Source: Rhodococcus sp. 14-1411-2a (lineage in GTDB: Bacteria; Actinomycetota; Actinomycetes; Mycobacteriales; Mycobacteriaceae). Taken from it: a stretch of DNA of 64,000 bases. Position numbers and translations under genes: made by a program. Below the pieces are notes generated by a model. That model made no database searches, was not told the DNA's origin, and saw nothing but the letters and a program-made list of their open reading frames with translations. The first letter of the stretch is position 1, and every line of letters begins with the position of its first letter. Of this stretch, positions 8,058-15,591 are shown in pieces. The stretch is from positions 1-64,000 of the forward strand of contig NZ_NPGA01000007.1 of assembly GCF_002259485.1 (NCBI RefSeq). The letters are read 5' to 3'.

Positions 8058-9646
8058 CCACGACCGAAGTAGACGCGATCGTGATCGGCAGTGGCCACAA
8101 CGGCTTGGTCGCGGCGGCAGCGATGGCAGACGCCGGCTGGGACGTCGTGGTCCTCGAGGCCGCCGAACATCCCGGCGGCGCTGTGCGCAGCGCCGAGCTC
8201 GTTCCCGGTTTCACCAGCGACCTCTTCAGCGCGTTCTACCCGCTGGCGCTCGCCTCGCCTGCCATGAAGGCACTCGAGTTGGAAAGCCACGGGCTGCAGT
8301 GGTCGCACTCCCCCGCGGTGTACGGCCATGCGCGGTCGCCGCACGACACCGACGCTCCGGTCGTCCACCACGATGTCGAGACCACCGCCGCGCGGCTGTC
8401 GGAACACGACGCGCGGGACGGCCGCACCTGGTTGCGACTCTTCGAGCAGTGGGAGCGCATTCGCGAGCCCTTCATGAACTCGCTGTTCGGACCGTTTCCA
8501 CCCGTCGTCCCCGCGGCCCGCCTCGTCCACGCCTTGGGCGTACCCGAGACGCTGCGCTTCGCACGATTCGCCGCCCTTCCCGCCCGCGTGATGGCTCACG
8601 AACTCTTCCACAGCGAGGCCGCTCGCTGCCTCCTGCTGGGCAACGCCATGCACGGTGACGTCCCGACCGACGCCCCCGTGAGCGGGATGATGGGCTGGCT
8701 GCTCACGATGCTGGCCCAGGACGTCGGGTTTCCTACCCCCGTCGGCGGATCCTCTGCGCTGACGTCCGCGTTGATTCGGCGTGGCGCCGCATCGGGTGCG
8801 GTGCTGGAGTGCGGTCAGGCGGTCGAGCACATCGAGGTGCGCGGCGGTCGAGCTCGGGCGGTGCACACCGCCGCCGGAGACACGTTTCGGGCGCGCCGAG
8901 CGATCGTGGCCGACGTGTCCGCACCGGCGCTCTACGGTTCGCTGCTTCCGTACGACGCCGTGCCGCGCCGTGTGCACGACGACCTGCGCACCTTCGAGTG
9001 GGACACCCCTGTGGTCAAGGTCAACTACGCGCTCGATCGTAGAATCCCTTGGAATTCACCGTCTCTGGCCGATGCCGGCACCGTTCATCTCGGTGCGGAC
9101 GACAACGGTCTCGTGCATTGGGCAGCCGATCTCACGACCGGAGTCCTTCCCGCGAGTCCGTTCATGCTGTTCGGTCAGATGACCACTGCCGATCGGAGCA
9201 GATCACCGGAGGGCACCGAAAGCGCTTGGGCCTACACGCATCTGCCGAGAGGCGTCGTCGACGACGCGGCCGCCGACACCGTGGCTGATCGGGTGGACGA
9301 AGTCCTCGACGCCCACGCACCGGGGTTCCTCGATTCGGTCGTCGGGCGGGTCGTACAGCGACCGAGCGATCTGTACGGTGCCGACGCGAATCTGCACGGC
9401 GGTGCGGTGAACGGCGGAACCGCACAGCTGCAGCAGCAGTTGATATTTCGACCGACACCGGGTCTGGGTCGGTCGGAGACGCCGGTGGAGGGTCTGTTCC
9501 TGGGCTCGGCATCGGCGCACCCCGGTGGCGGAGTGCACGGAGCAGCCGGGCTCAATGCCGCCCGGGCAGCGCTCGGCCAGCGAGGTGTCACCGGCTGGGT
9601 GAAGAAGAAAGTCACCGGTTCACTCATCGACATGTTGACCCGGTGA
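8054..9646 (+). CDS. Phytoene desaturase-like FAD-dependent oxidoreductase
   Basis: The 530-aa protein starts at ATG 8054, overlapping the permease stop. DAIVIGSGHNGLVAAAAMAD is the FAD-binding dinucleotide fold, followed by VVVLEAAEHPGGAVRSAELV, as in CrtI-like amine-oxidase-fold enzymes. The C-terminal FLGSASAHPGGGVHGAAGLN matches the second FAD contact of the phytoene-dehydrogenase/retinol-saturase relatives. No other carotenoid genes are present, and its operon partners are a permease and an SRPBCC protein, so it is probably not a carotenoid enzyme. A role on an imported amine or a hydrophobic metabolite held by the SRPBCC protein is possible but unproven. Confidence 0.85.
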   Translation: MTTTEVDAIVIGSGHNGLVAAAAMADAGWDVVVLEAAEHPGGAVRSAELVPGFTSDLFSAFYPLALASPAMKALELESHGLQWSHSPAVYGHARSPHDTDAPVVHHDVETTAARLSEHDARDGRTWLRLFEQWERIREPFMNSLFGPFPPVVPAARLVHALGVPETLRFARFAALPARVMAHELFHSEAARCLLLGNAMHGDVPTDAPVSGMMGWLLTMLAQDVGFPTPVGGSSALTSALIRRGAASGAVLECGQAVEHIEVRGGRARAVHTAAGDTFRARRAIVADVSAPALYGSLLPYDAVPRRVHDDLRTFEWDTPVVKVNYALDRRIPWNSPSLADAGTVHLGADDNGLVHWAADLTTGVLPASPFMLFGQMTTADRSRSPEGTESAWAYTHLPRGVVDDAAADTVADRVDEVLDAHAPGFLDSVVGRVVQRPSDLYGADANLHGGAVNGGTAQLQQQLIFRPTPGLGRSETPVEGLFLGSASAHPGGGVHGAAGLNAARAALGQRGVTGWVKKKVTGSLIDMLTR

Positions 9647-9722
9647 ACGCCGTTATCGAAGAGAGATCTTTCGTTACCGGTTCGAGACCTTCGCCGGAGT
9701 CTTCCGAAATCGGACGCTGACA

Positions 9723-9740
9723 TTGTTGAACCCACAACAA
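9723..9740. repeat. Inverted repeat TTGTTG-N6-CAACAA before STAS gene
   Basis: TTGTTG (9723-9728) and CAACAA (9735-9740) flank six bases, 63 bp upstream of the first STAS gene. The site could bind a dimeric regulator or form a weak hairpin ending the preceding operon. No function can be assigned from sequence alone. Confidence 0.35.
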
Positions 9741-9802
9741 CTCAGCGTTTCGTGACCGGAGGGGCACCCGCCGGGAACAATCGCTTCGGGGAAGAGGTAA
9801 GC

Positions 9803-10159
9803 ATGTTGAAAAGCACCGCAACCATGGAACGCTCCATTCGCGATGACGAGGGCGTATTCCGACTCGAAACTGTCATGGGCTCGAACGGCCACAACACTCT
9901 GCGCGCCTTCGGCGAACTGGACATGTCGACTCGAGCCGAATTCGTCCACAGTCTCGACCGGTTGGCCTACGCGTCCGATCAGGTCTCGGTCGATCTGTCG
10001 GAGGTGTCGTTCATGTACTCCGGCGTGGCCAACGCGATCATCGACGCCACCTACGTTCATCCCGGTAAGATCGACGTACTCGCACCCGCACGGTCGGTGC
10101 GCATGGTCCTGGAGGTACTGGGTGCAGGCGGCCTGTTCGCCGACACGTTTCGATCGTGA
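9803..10159 (+). CDS. STAS-domain protein (anti-sigma-factor antagonist type)
   Basis: A 118-aa single STAS domain. The core reads GHNTLRAFGELDMSTRAEFV, VSVDLSEVSFMYSGVANAII and a C-terminal ARSVRMVLEVLGAGGLFADT, like RsbV/SpoIIAA proteins that bind an anti-sigma kinase when unphosphorylated. At the usual phosphorylation loop (DSSG in classical members) this protein has YSG, so Ser in FMYSGV is the candidate site. ATG 9803 follows GAAGAGG; an upstream GTG at 9752 is possible. It is the first gene of a partner-switching cluster that also holds a second STAS protein, an anti-sigma ATPase and a PP2C phosphatase. Confidence 0.82.
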   Translation: MLKSTATMERSIRDDEGVFRLETVMGSNGHNTLRAFGELDMSTRAEFVHSLDRLAYASDQVSVDLSEVSFMYSGVANAIIDATYVHPGKIDVLAPARSVRMVLEVLGAGGLFADTFRS

Positions 10160-10190
10160 ATCGGACCGGATAACAGGTAACGTCGAGAAC

Positions 10191-10580
10191 ATGCCAGACG
10201 AGCCGACCGGAGCAGCCTTCGAGATCGCGGCGGCAGCACACGACGCGACGACCGTCCTCACCGTTCGAGGCGAACTCGATCTCGACACCATCCCGGAACT
10301 GTCGGCCGTCGCATTCCCCGCGGCCGACACCGCACGAGGTGGTCTCGTGGTGGACCTCACGGACGTCAGCTTCCTCTCTTCCAGCGCAATCACAGTGCTG
10401 GTACGAGTGTGCGATCGACTACCCGATGCCTCGCGCATGGCGCTGGTAGCGGTCGACGGAGTCGTGGTTCGGCCGGTCCAGCTCAGTGGAATCGATCGGG
10501 TGATGGCGACCTTCACGACCGTGCCCGACGCGGTTGCCCACGTTCGGTCGGCTGCGCTCGATGCAGAGGTCGACCGATGA
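10191..10580 (+). CDS. STAS-domain anti-sigma factor antagonist
   Basis: The 129-aa protein is a second, diverged STAS domain: TTVLTVRGELDLDTIPELSA, GGLVVDLTDVSFLSSSAITV and LVAVDGVVVRPVQLSGID. The FLSSSAI loop is close to the canonical phosphorylated D-S-S/T-G region, so it is the more classical antagonist of the pair. It lies 31 bp after the first STAS gene and 28 bp before the anti-sigma ATPase gene, which fits one operon. In such modules an ATPase phosphorylates the STAS protein and a PP2C phosphatase reverses this to release a partner. Confidence 0.88.
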   Translation: MPDEPTGAAFEIAAAAHDATTVLTVRGELDLDTIPELSAVAFPAADTARGGLVVDLTDVSFLSSSAITVLVRVCDRLPDASRMALVAVDGVVVRPVQLSGIDRVMATFTTVPDAVAHVRSAALDAEVDR

Positions 10581-10608
10581 CCGGCCGACACCGAGTCGGG
10601 CTTCCGCG

Positions 10609-11052
10609 ATGACCGAAAGCAGTCTCGCTCCCAGTCGTTGGACCCACACCGCGTCGGCCGAACCGGCCGTGGCGACAGCCCTCCGGCGTCGGTTGCACCA
10701 GTGGGTCGTCGAACTCGGAGTGAGGAACGATCTGGTGGACGACATCGTCCTCGGGGTCTACGAGGCCCTCGCGAACGTGGTCGAACACGCGTACCACTCG
10801 GCGCCCGAGGCCGGGACGATGACGATCACCGCCGCCTACGAACACCGGGCGCTGACGGTGACGATCTCCGACACCGGGACGTGGCGTCCACCGAATCCGA
10901 CGACCAATCGCAGTCACGGGCTGCAACTCGCAGCCGCGGTGGCCGACGATCTCATGGTCGACCACCGACCCGGTTTCGGCACAATGGTCACTGCTGTATG
11001 GACCGACCCGATGACAACCGACCGATCGAGATCCGCCACCCGCTCGTCATGA
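10609..11052 (+). CDS. RsbW-like anti-sigma regulatory factor ATPase
   Basis: The 147-aa protein has the HATPase_c_2 fold of GHKL serine kinases: the N box in YEALANVVEHAYHSAPEAGT, the G1-type box in VTISDTGTWRPPNPTTNRSH, and a downstream glycine segment HGLQLAAAVADDLMVD. Enzymes of this type bind a sigma factor and phosphorylate STAS antagonists. ATG 10609 is chosen; an in-frame ATG at 10561 would overlap the STAS gene. It lies between the STAS gene and the PP2C phosphatase, 15 bp upstream of the latter. No sigma factor gene is present in the window, so its target must be encoded elsewhere or be a different protein. Confidence 0.87.
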   Translation: MTESSLAPSRWTHTASAEPAVATALRRRLHQWVVELGVRNDLVDDIVLGVYEALANVVEHAYHSAPEAGTMTITAAYEHRALTVTISDTGTWRPPNPTTNRSHGLQLAAAVADDLMVDHRPGFGTMVTAVWTDPMTTDRSRSATRSS

Positions 11053-11067
11053 CCGAAGGGAGTCCCC

Positions 11068-12327
11068 ATGTCCGCCACGGCTGCTGATCTACTCGACACT
11101 GCACCGTGCGGCGTGTTCTCGGTCGACGTCGCCACCTCGCAAATCCTCTACGCCAACGCGGCCGCCGCGCGGATCACCGCGCGCAGCCGCGAGACGCTCG
11201 TCGGAATGTCGGTCACCGATCTGTTCACGGTCGAGTTCGAGCCGATCCTGGCGGCTCTGATGGATGTCGTGTCGACGTCGGAATCGGACTCGCCGGTCGG
11301 AGCGGACGCGAAATTGACCGTCGCATCCGATCGACGTGCCGCGATAGCCGTGTCGATCCTGGCCAACAGTCTGCGCACGCCCGAGGGGGCCGTGACGGTG
11401 ACGATGACGCTGCACAACGAAACCGAACGCCATGTGCGCGAGAAGGATCTGGTCGACGCCCGCCACAACGCGGAGGCCGCCCAGGACGATGCCGAGGCCG
11501 CTCTGGACAGATCGCAGGACGCACTGGGGGCCTCGGAAGAAGCACGCAAGCAGGCCGAGGCGGAGAAAACCCAGGTACAGATTCTGGCGTCGACGCTGCA
11601 ACGCACTCTGCTGCCGCCGATCCTGTCGGCTCCGACGGGCATGAACGTGGCAGCGCACTATCACCCCGCATCCATCGACGAGGTCGGCGGCGACTTCTAC
11701 GACGTGTTTCCGCTCGACAAACAGACGTGGGGTTTCTTCCTCGGTGACGTGAGCGGTAAGGGCGCGGGCGCCGCCGCCGTGACCTCACTGACCCGTTACA
11801 CCCTCCGCGCCGCCGCAGTGTTCGACCGCAACCCGATCGCGGTGCTCGACAACCTCAATACCGTTCTGCACCACGAGTTCCACGGAGACGACCCACGTTT
11901 CTGCACGGTGGTTTTCGGCACCATCACTCCGGGACCGGACGGCGCAGTGGTGGACCTCGCCAGCGGCGGACATCCGCCGGCACTGCGTATCACGCACGAC
12001 GCCGTCGTCGACTTCGTCGACACCACAGGTGGCCAGTTGGTCGGAGCGTTGGCCGAGCCGCACTTCGCATCGGCATCGGTGACCCTGCGCCCCGGCGACG
12101 TCATGGCGTTCTACACCGACGGATTGACCGAAGCGATCGTCGGACCCGGGCGGACGCGCTTCGACGACGACGGTGGCCTCGAATCCTTCGCTGCGAGAAA
12201 GGGTGCGACCACTGCACCGAAGATCGTCGACGATCTCACGTCACTGTTGGCGTCCTTCGGGGACGGCCTGCAGGACGACGTCGCACTGCTCGCCTTCGAG
12301 GTACCCCGGCCCGAGGCCGACTCGTAG
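11068..12327 (+). CDS. PAS-domain PP2C (SpoIIE/RsbU-type) serine phosphatase
   Basis: The 419-aa protein has an N-terminal PAS-like sensor (residues 1-120: LLDTAPCGVFSVDVATSQIL, VTVTMTLHNETERHVREKDL), a coiled coil rich in Ala/Glu/Gln (about 125-175, with AQDDAEAALDRSQDALGASEEARKQ), and a C-terminal PP2C domain. The metal-binding residues are visible in EVGGDFYDVFPL, FLGDVSGKGAGAAAV, FYTDGLTEAIV and DDVALLAFEV. It should dephosphorylate the STAS antagonists encoded upstream in response to a signal read by the PAS domain, tipping the switch to release the ATPase's partner. It lacks membrane segments. Confidence 0.92.
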   Translation: MSATAADLLDTAPCGVFSVDVATSQILYANAAAARITARSRETLVGMSVTDLFTVEFEPILAALMDVVSTSESDSPVGADAKLTVASDRRAAIAVSILANSLRTPEGAVTVTMTLHNETERHVREKDLVDARHNAEAAQDDAEAALDRSQDALGASEEARKQAEAEKTQVQILASTLQRTLLPPILSAPTGMNVAAHYHPASIDEVGGDFYDVFPLDKQTWGFFLGDVSGKGAGAAAVTSLTRYTLRAAAVFDRNPIAVLDNLNTVLHHEFHGDDPRFCTVVFGTITPGPDGAVVDLASGGHPPALRITHDAVVDFVDTTGGQLVGALAEPHFASASVTLRPGDVMAFYTDGLTEAIVGPGRTRFDDDGGLESFAARKGATTAPKIVDDLTSLLASFGDGLQDDVALLAFEVPRPEADS

Positions 12328-12462
12328 CAGTTTTACAAGCAAGTAAAGCTTTGTCGACAGCACTCTCCAATACGGTCTTCCACCTCGAACCGCTTGGTGT
12401 TGTTTCATGTTTTTCCGCGTGGTCGGATACTCGAAACACCCAAGTCGGACAGTGGGCGATGC

Positions 12463-12864
12463 ATGCGAGAGACGAGTACAGGTCCGTCGACCACGACAAA
12501 TCAGGCAGCAACCGGTACTGCGATCCACCCGGCGCAGCGATTCGCGCCGCGCCGCACTGCATCGGCCGTGCGAGCCAGGACCGCTGCGAACTCGGGCACC
12601 GATACGCCTCGGCCACTGCAGGAAGCGCCGAGGTTTGCTGATTCCGGGCTCACCGCGCGTGAAATCGCAGTCCTCGGTGCATGGTTGCGCTGCGACTCCA
12701 AACAGGAAGTGTGCGCGGTTCTGCACATCGCGCTCGGCACGGTCAACACCCACCTGTCTCGAATTCGGGCGAAGTATGCCACCGTCGGTCGGGCGGCACC
12801 CACCAAGGCCCCACTCGTGGCCCGGGCGCTGCAGGACGGTCTGATCACCCTCGAGGATCTCTGA
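12463..12864 (+). CDS. LuxR-type helix-turn-helix regulator, short
   Basis: The 133-aa protein has a low-complexity, Thr/Ala/Arg-rich N-terminal half and a C-terminal GerE/LuxR helix-turn-helix: SGLTAREIAVLGAWLRCDSK, then VCAVLHIALGTVNTHLSRIRAKY. There is no receiver or ligand domain. ATG 12463 is used; earlier TTG/GTG codons lengthen it but have no convincing ribosome site. It follows the phosphatase gene in the same direction after 135 bp, so it may be the transcriptional output of, or regulated by, the partner-switching module. This link is inferred only from position. Confidence 0.75.
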   Translation: MRETSTGPSTTTNQAATGTAIHPAQRFAPRRTASAVRARTAANSGTDTPRPLQEAPRFADSGLTAREIAVLGAWLRCDSKQEVCAVLHIALGTVNTHLSRIRAKYATVGRAAPTKAPLVARALQDGLITLEDL

Positions 12865-12890
12865 CCGATCTGCACTGAGACGGTCCCGAA

Positions 12891-13832
12891 TCACACTCGG
12901 CCTCGGTCGGACCATGGGTCCGCGCGTCGCCACAGGGTCGGCAGTTCGAGGACGATCCCGTCTCGTCGCGCGCAGGCGTCCAGCACATCGATGGAGGCAG
13001 ACATGTTGTCGAAGGCGTACGCGAGCGCCTGCAGTGGTTCGTCCAGAGACCGAAAGAAGTTGTCCCAGTGCGTCAGTACCACGCGTCGGGCACCGACCGC
13101 TGCGACCGTCTCCTGCCAGTACTGCTCGACGAACGCGCGCGGTCGGCGGCCGAGTTGTCCTATCGAGAGGTAGACCACCTCGGCATGGCGACCGTCGAGC
13201 ATGCCGGACCGGAAACCGGCGCTGCTGTGCACGAGTGCGGTGCGGCCACTCGGAACGTGTTCGACGTGCATCGACCATGCCTCCCCGCACCGGTACTCAC
13301 GCACCCGAGCCGGTTGGGTCAGTGGCCGGTCTATCGTTCCGTGCGCTCGATCCGGATACGAGTGAACCGATTCGACGAACGTGACGGCAAAGCTGCCGTG
13401 CGACGTTGTCCCACCGTTCTCGACGACGACGATCCGGTCGTTCGGGAGATCCGAACCCTGCCCGATGAAACCGGTCGAGGAACCGCCGACCAGAACGGCA
13501 CCGGTGCGCAGCGCTACCGCCGCCGAGTCGAGTGCGTGATCGTAGTGCGAGTGTGCGCACAGCACAGCGTCGAGCGTGGTGATCCCTGCTCTGCGCAGGG
13601 CCGCATCGATGCGCCGTATGTCCGACCGCAGCGGTAGGGCAAGGGTTTTCGGAAGCGACGGTCGCGAGAAGAAGCCGTCGGTGAGGATCGCCGATTCGCC
13701 GTCGTCGAAGAGCACCGTGCTCACACCGAGGAACGACACCGTCACCGGCGACCGCGGACTCGCCGACGCAGTGGTGGCGATCTCCGTCGGACCCGGCAGC
13801 GCGGGACGACCGATTCTCCGGGCCACTCTCAC
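12891..13832 (-). CDS. MBL-fold metallo-hydrolase
   Basis: The 313-aa protein has the beta-lactamase fold: VTVSFLGVSTVLFDDGESAI near the start, the metal-binding motif LCAHSHYDHALDS (HxHxDH), and VVLTHWDNFF toward the end. It resembles UlaG-like/lactonase-type hydrolases, but the substrate is unknown. GTG 13832 overlaps the stop of the upstream flavoprotein gene (GTGA), so the two are translationally coupled. The open frame extends to 13880 within the flavoprotein gene, and GTG 13826 is another start. A lactone or thioester intermediate from the flavoprotein's pathway is a plausible substrate. The gene converges on the LuxR-type gene. Confidence 0.85.
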   Translation of the reverse strand: MRVARRIGRPALPGPTEIATTASASPRSPVTVSFLGVSTVLFDDGESAILTDGFFSRPSLPKTLALPLRSDIRRIDAALRRAGITTLDAVLCAHSHYDHALDSAAVALRTGAVLVGGSSTGFIGQGSDLPNDRIVVVENGGTTSHGSFAVTFVESVHSYPDRAHGTIDRPLTQPARVREYRCGEAWSMHVEHVPSGRTALVHSSAGFRSGMLDGRHAEVVYLSIGQLGRRPRAFVEQYWQETVAAVGARRVVLTHWDNFFRSLDEPLQALAYAFDNMSASIDVLDACARRDGIVLELPTLWRRADPWSDRGRV

Positions 13833-15493
13833 GCTTGCGCAGCGAGCGCTCGTCCGGCCTGCCGACCGCCGAAGATGCACCCACCCAGAAACGTTCCCTC
13901 CAACGAGCGGTACCCGTGCACACCGCCGCCACCGAAACCGGCGATCTCACCTGCCGCCCACAAGCCGTCTATCGCCTGTCCGTCGCCGTCGAGGACACGA
14001 CCCTGCAGGTCGGTTTGAATGCCGCCCAATGTTTTTCGCGTGATGATGTTCAACCGCACGGCGATCAACGGACCCGATTTGGGATCGAGAATCTTGTGCG
14101 GTGAGGCGGTACGCGCGATGCGCTCTCCGCGCGATCGACGCGAATTGTGGATCGCGGAGATCTGCAGGTCCTTGGTGAACGGGTTGTCGACCTCGCGGTC
14201 GCGGGCCTCGATCTGCCGCTTCAGATCGGCGAGGTCGATCAGATCTTCGCCGGAGACCCTGTTCATTCCCTGGACGAGTTGGGCGAGTGTGTCGGCGACG
14301 ACGAAATCCTCTCCGTTCTTCTTGAACGCCTCCACCGGTTCGCTGGCACCGGGCAACACCCGGCCGAGAACGAGCTTGAGGTTCTTTCCGGTGATATCCG
14401 GGTTCTGCTCCGATCCCGAGAGTGCGAACTCCTTCTCGATGATCTTCTGCGTCAGAACGAACCAGGAGTACTCGAATCCACTGTCCTGGATGGCTTTCAA
14501 CGTTCCGAGAGTATCGAATCCCGGAAAGTTCGGAACCGGAAACCGTCGCCCCCGCGCGTCGAACCACATGGACGACGGGCCGGGAATGATTCTGATTCCG
14601 TGGTTCTTCCAGATCGGATTCCAGTTCTTGATGCCCTCGGTGTAATGCCACATGCGGTCTTTGTTGACCAGACGGCCACCGACTTTCTCGGTGATGCCGA
14701 GCATGCGGCCGTCGACGTGTTCGGGGACTCCCGAGATCAGGGACTGCGGAGCTGTTCCCAACCGCGCCGGCCAGTTCTCCCGTACCAGGTCGTGGTTGGC
14801 TCCGATGCCGCCCGCCGTGACGAGCACGGCTCCGGCACGCAACTCGAACTCGCCGACCTCGACGCGGCTACTGCCCGAACCTCGCTCCGCGGCACTGGGT
14901 TCGAGAAGTGCGCCGCGGACTCCCTCGACTGTGCCTGCACTGACGATGAACTCGTCGACGCGGTGACGAAAACCGAAGCGCACCAACCCTTTGTCGGCGG
15001 CCTCACGTACGCGTCGCTCGAACGGCGCAACGACCCCTGGACCGGTACCCCAGGTCAGATGGAACCGCGGAACCGAATTGCCGTGCCCCTCGGCGAGGTA
15101 GCCACCACGTTCGGCCCACCCGACGATGGGAACCCACCGCACACCCTGCGCGTGCAGCCAGGACCGTTTCTCCCCCGCCGCGAAATCGAGGTACGCGCGC
15201 GCCCACTGGTGCCCCCAGTAATCCTCGCCCGCGGGATCGTCGATGCCGCGGTCGAAGGTCGCGGTTCCGAGCCAGTCCTGCCACGCAAGCTCTGCGGAAT
15301 CCTTGATGCCCATGCGTCGCTGCTCCGGGGTGTCCACCATGAACAGACCGCCCAACGACCAGAACGCTTGACCGCCCAAGTTCTGCTCGGGCTCCTGGTC
15401 GAGGAGCAGCACCCGCTTTCCGGCGTCGGCCAGTTCGGCGGTCGCCACCAGTCCGGCCAAGCCTGCACCCACCACGATCACGTCTGCGTCCAT
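13829..15493 (-). CDS. FAD-binding dehydrogenase, KstD/fumarate-reductase-like
   Basis: The 554-aa flavoprotein starts DADVIVVGAGLAGLVATAEL, the N-terminal FAD fold, with LLLDQEPEQNLGGQAFWSLG following as in ketosteroid dehydrogenase and fumarate reductase relatives. The C-terminal LWAAGEIAGFGGGGVHGYRS with EGTFLGGCIFGGRQAGRA is the second FAD contact. It belongs to the large actinobacterial 'FAD-binding dehydrogenase' group, distant from true KstD, usually of unknown substrate. It is divergent from a PucR-type regulator with a perfect palindrome between the two starts, and translationally coupled to a metallo-hydrolase. Together they look like a small inducible catabolic unit, perhaps dehydrogenation followed by hydrolysis. 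Confidence 0.9.
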   Translation of the reverse strand: MDADVIVVGAGLAGLVATAELADAGKRVLLLDQEPEQNLGGQAFWSLGGLFMVDTPEQRRMGIKDSAELAWQDWLGTATFDRGIDDPAGEDYWGHQWARAYLDFAAGEKRSWLHAQGVRWVPIVGWAERGGYLAEGHGNSVPRFHLTWGTGPGVVAPFERRVREAADKGLVRFGFRHRVDEFIVSAGTVEGVRGALLEPSAAERGSGSSRVEVGEFELRAGAVLVTAGGIGANHDLVRENWPARLGTAPQSLISGVPEHVDGRMLGITEKVGGRLVNKDRMWHYTEGIKNWNPIWKNHGIRIIPGPSSMWFDARGRRFPVPNFPGFDTLGTLKAIQDSGFEYSWFVLTQKIIEKEFALSGSEQNPDITGKNLKLVLGRVLPGASEPVEAFKKNGEDFVVADTLAQLVQGMNRVSGEDLIDLADLKRQIEARDREVDNPFTKDLQISAIHNSRRSRGERIARTASPHKILDPKSGPLIAVRLNIITRKTLGGIQTDLQGRVLDGDGQAIDGLWAAGEIAGFGGGGVHGYRSLEGTFLGGCIFGGRQAGRALAAQA

Positions 15494-15554
15494 TGCCCCA
15501 CTGTGCTGTCGTCGGTGCCGGATCTCAAGGAAACTGCCTCAAATGACTATAGGA

Positions 15555-15573
15555 TTTGTCAGATACTGACAAA
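15555..15573. promoter_or_regulatory. Perfect palindromic operator TTTGTCAG-ATA-CTGACAAA
   Basis: Eight-base arms TTTGTCAG (15555-15562) and CTGACAAA (15566-15573) flank ATA. The site lies midway between the divergent flavoprotein (starts at 15493) and PucR-type (15592) genes, 18 bp before the latter's ATG. It is best read as the binding site of that regulator, controlling its own and the flavoprotein genes. The palindrome is direct; the partner is inferred. Confidence 0.75.
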
Positions 15574-15591
15574 GAGTGGGGAGGTAGGTCG

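Noticed and set aside
9747..9778. GTTT and GGGAAC before the first STAS gene as a stress-sigma promoter
   Set aside because: The spacer is 22 bases, well beyond the 14-17 seen for that class.
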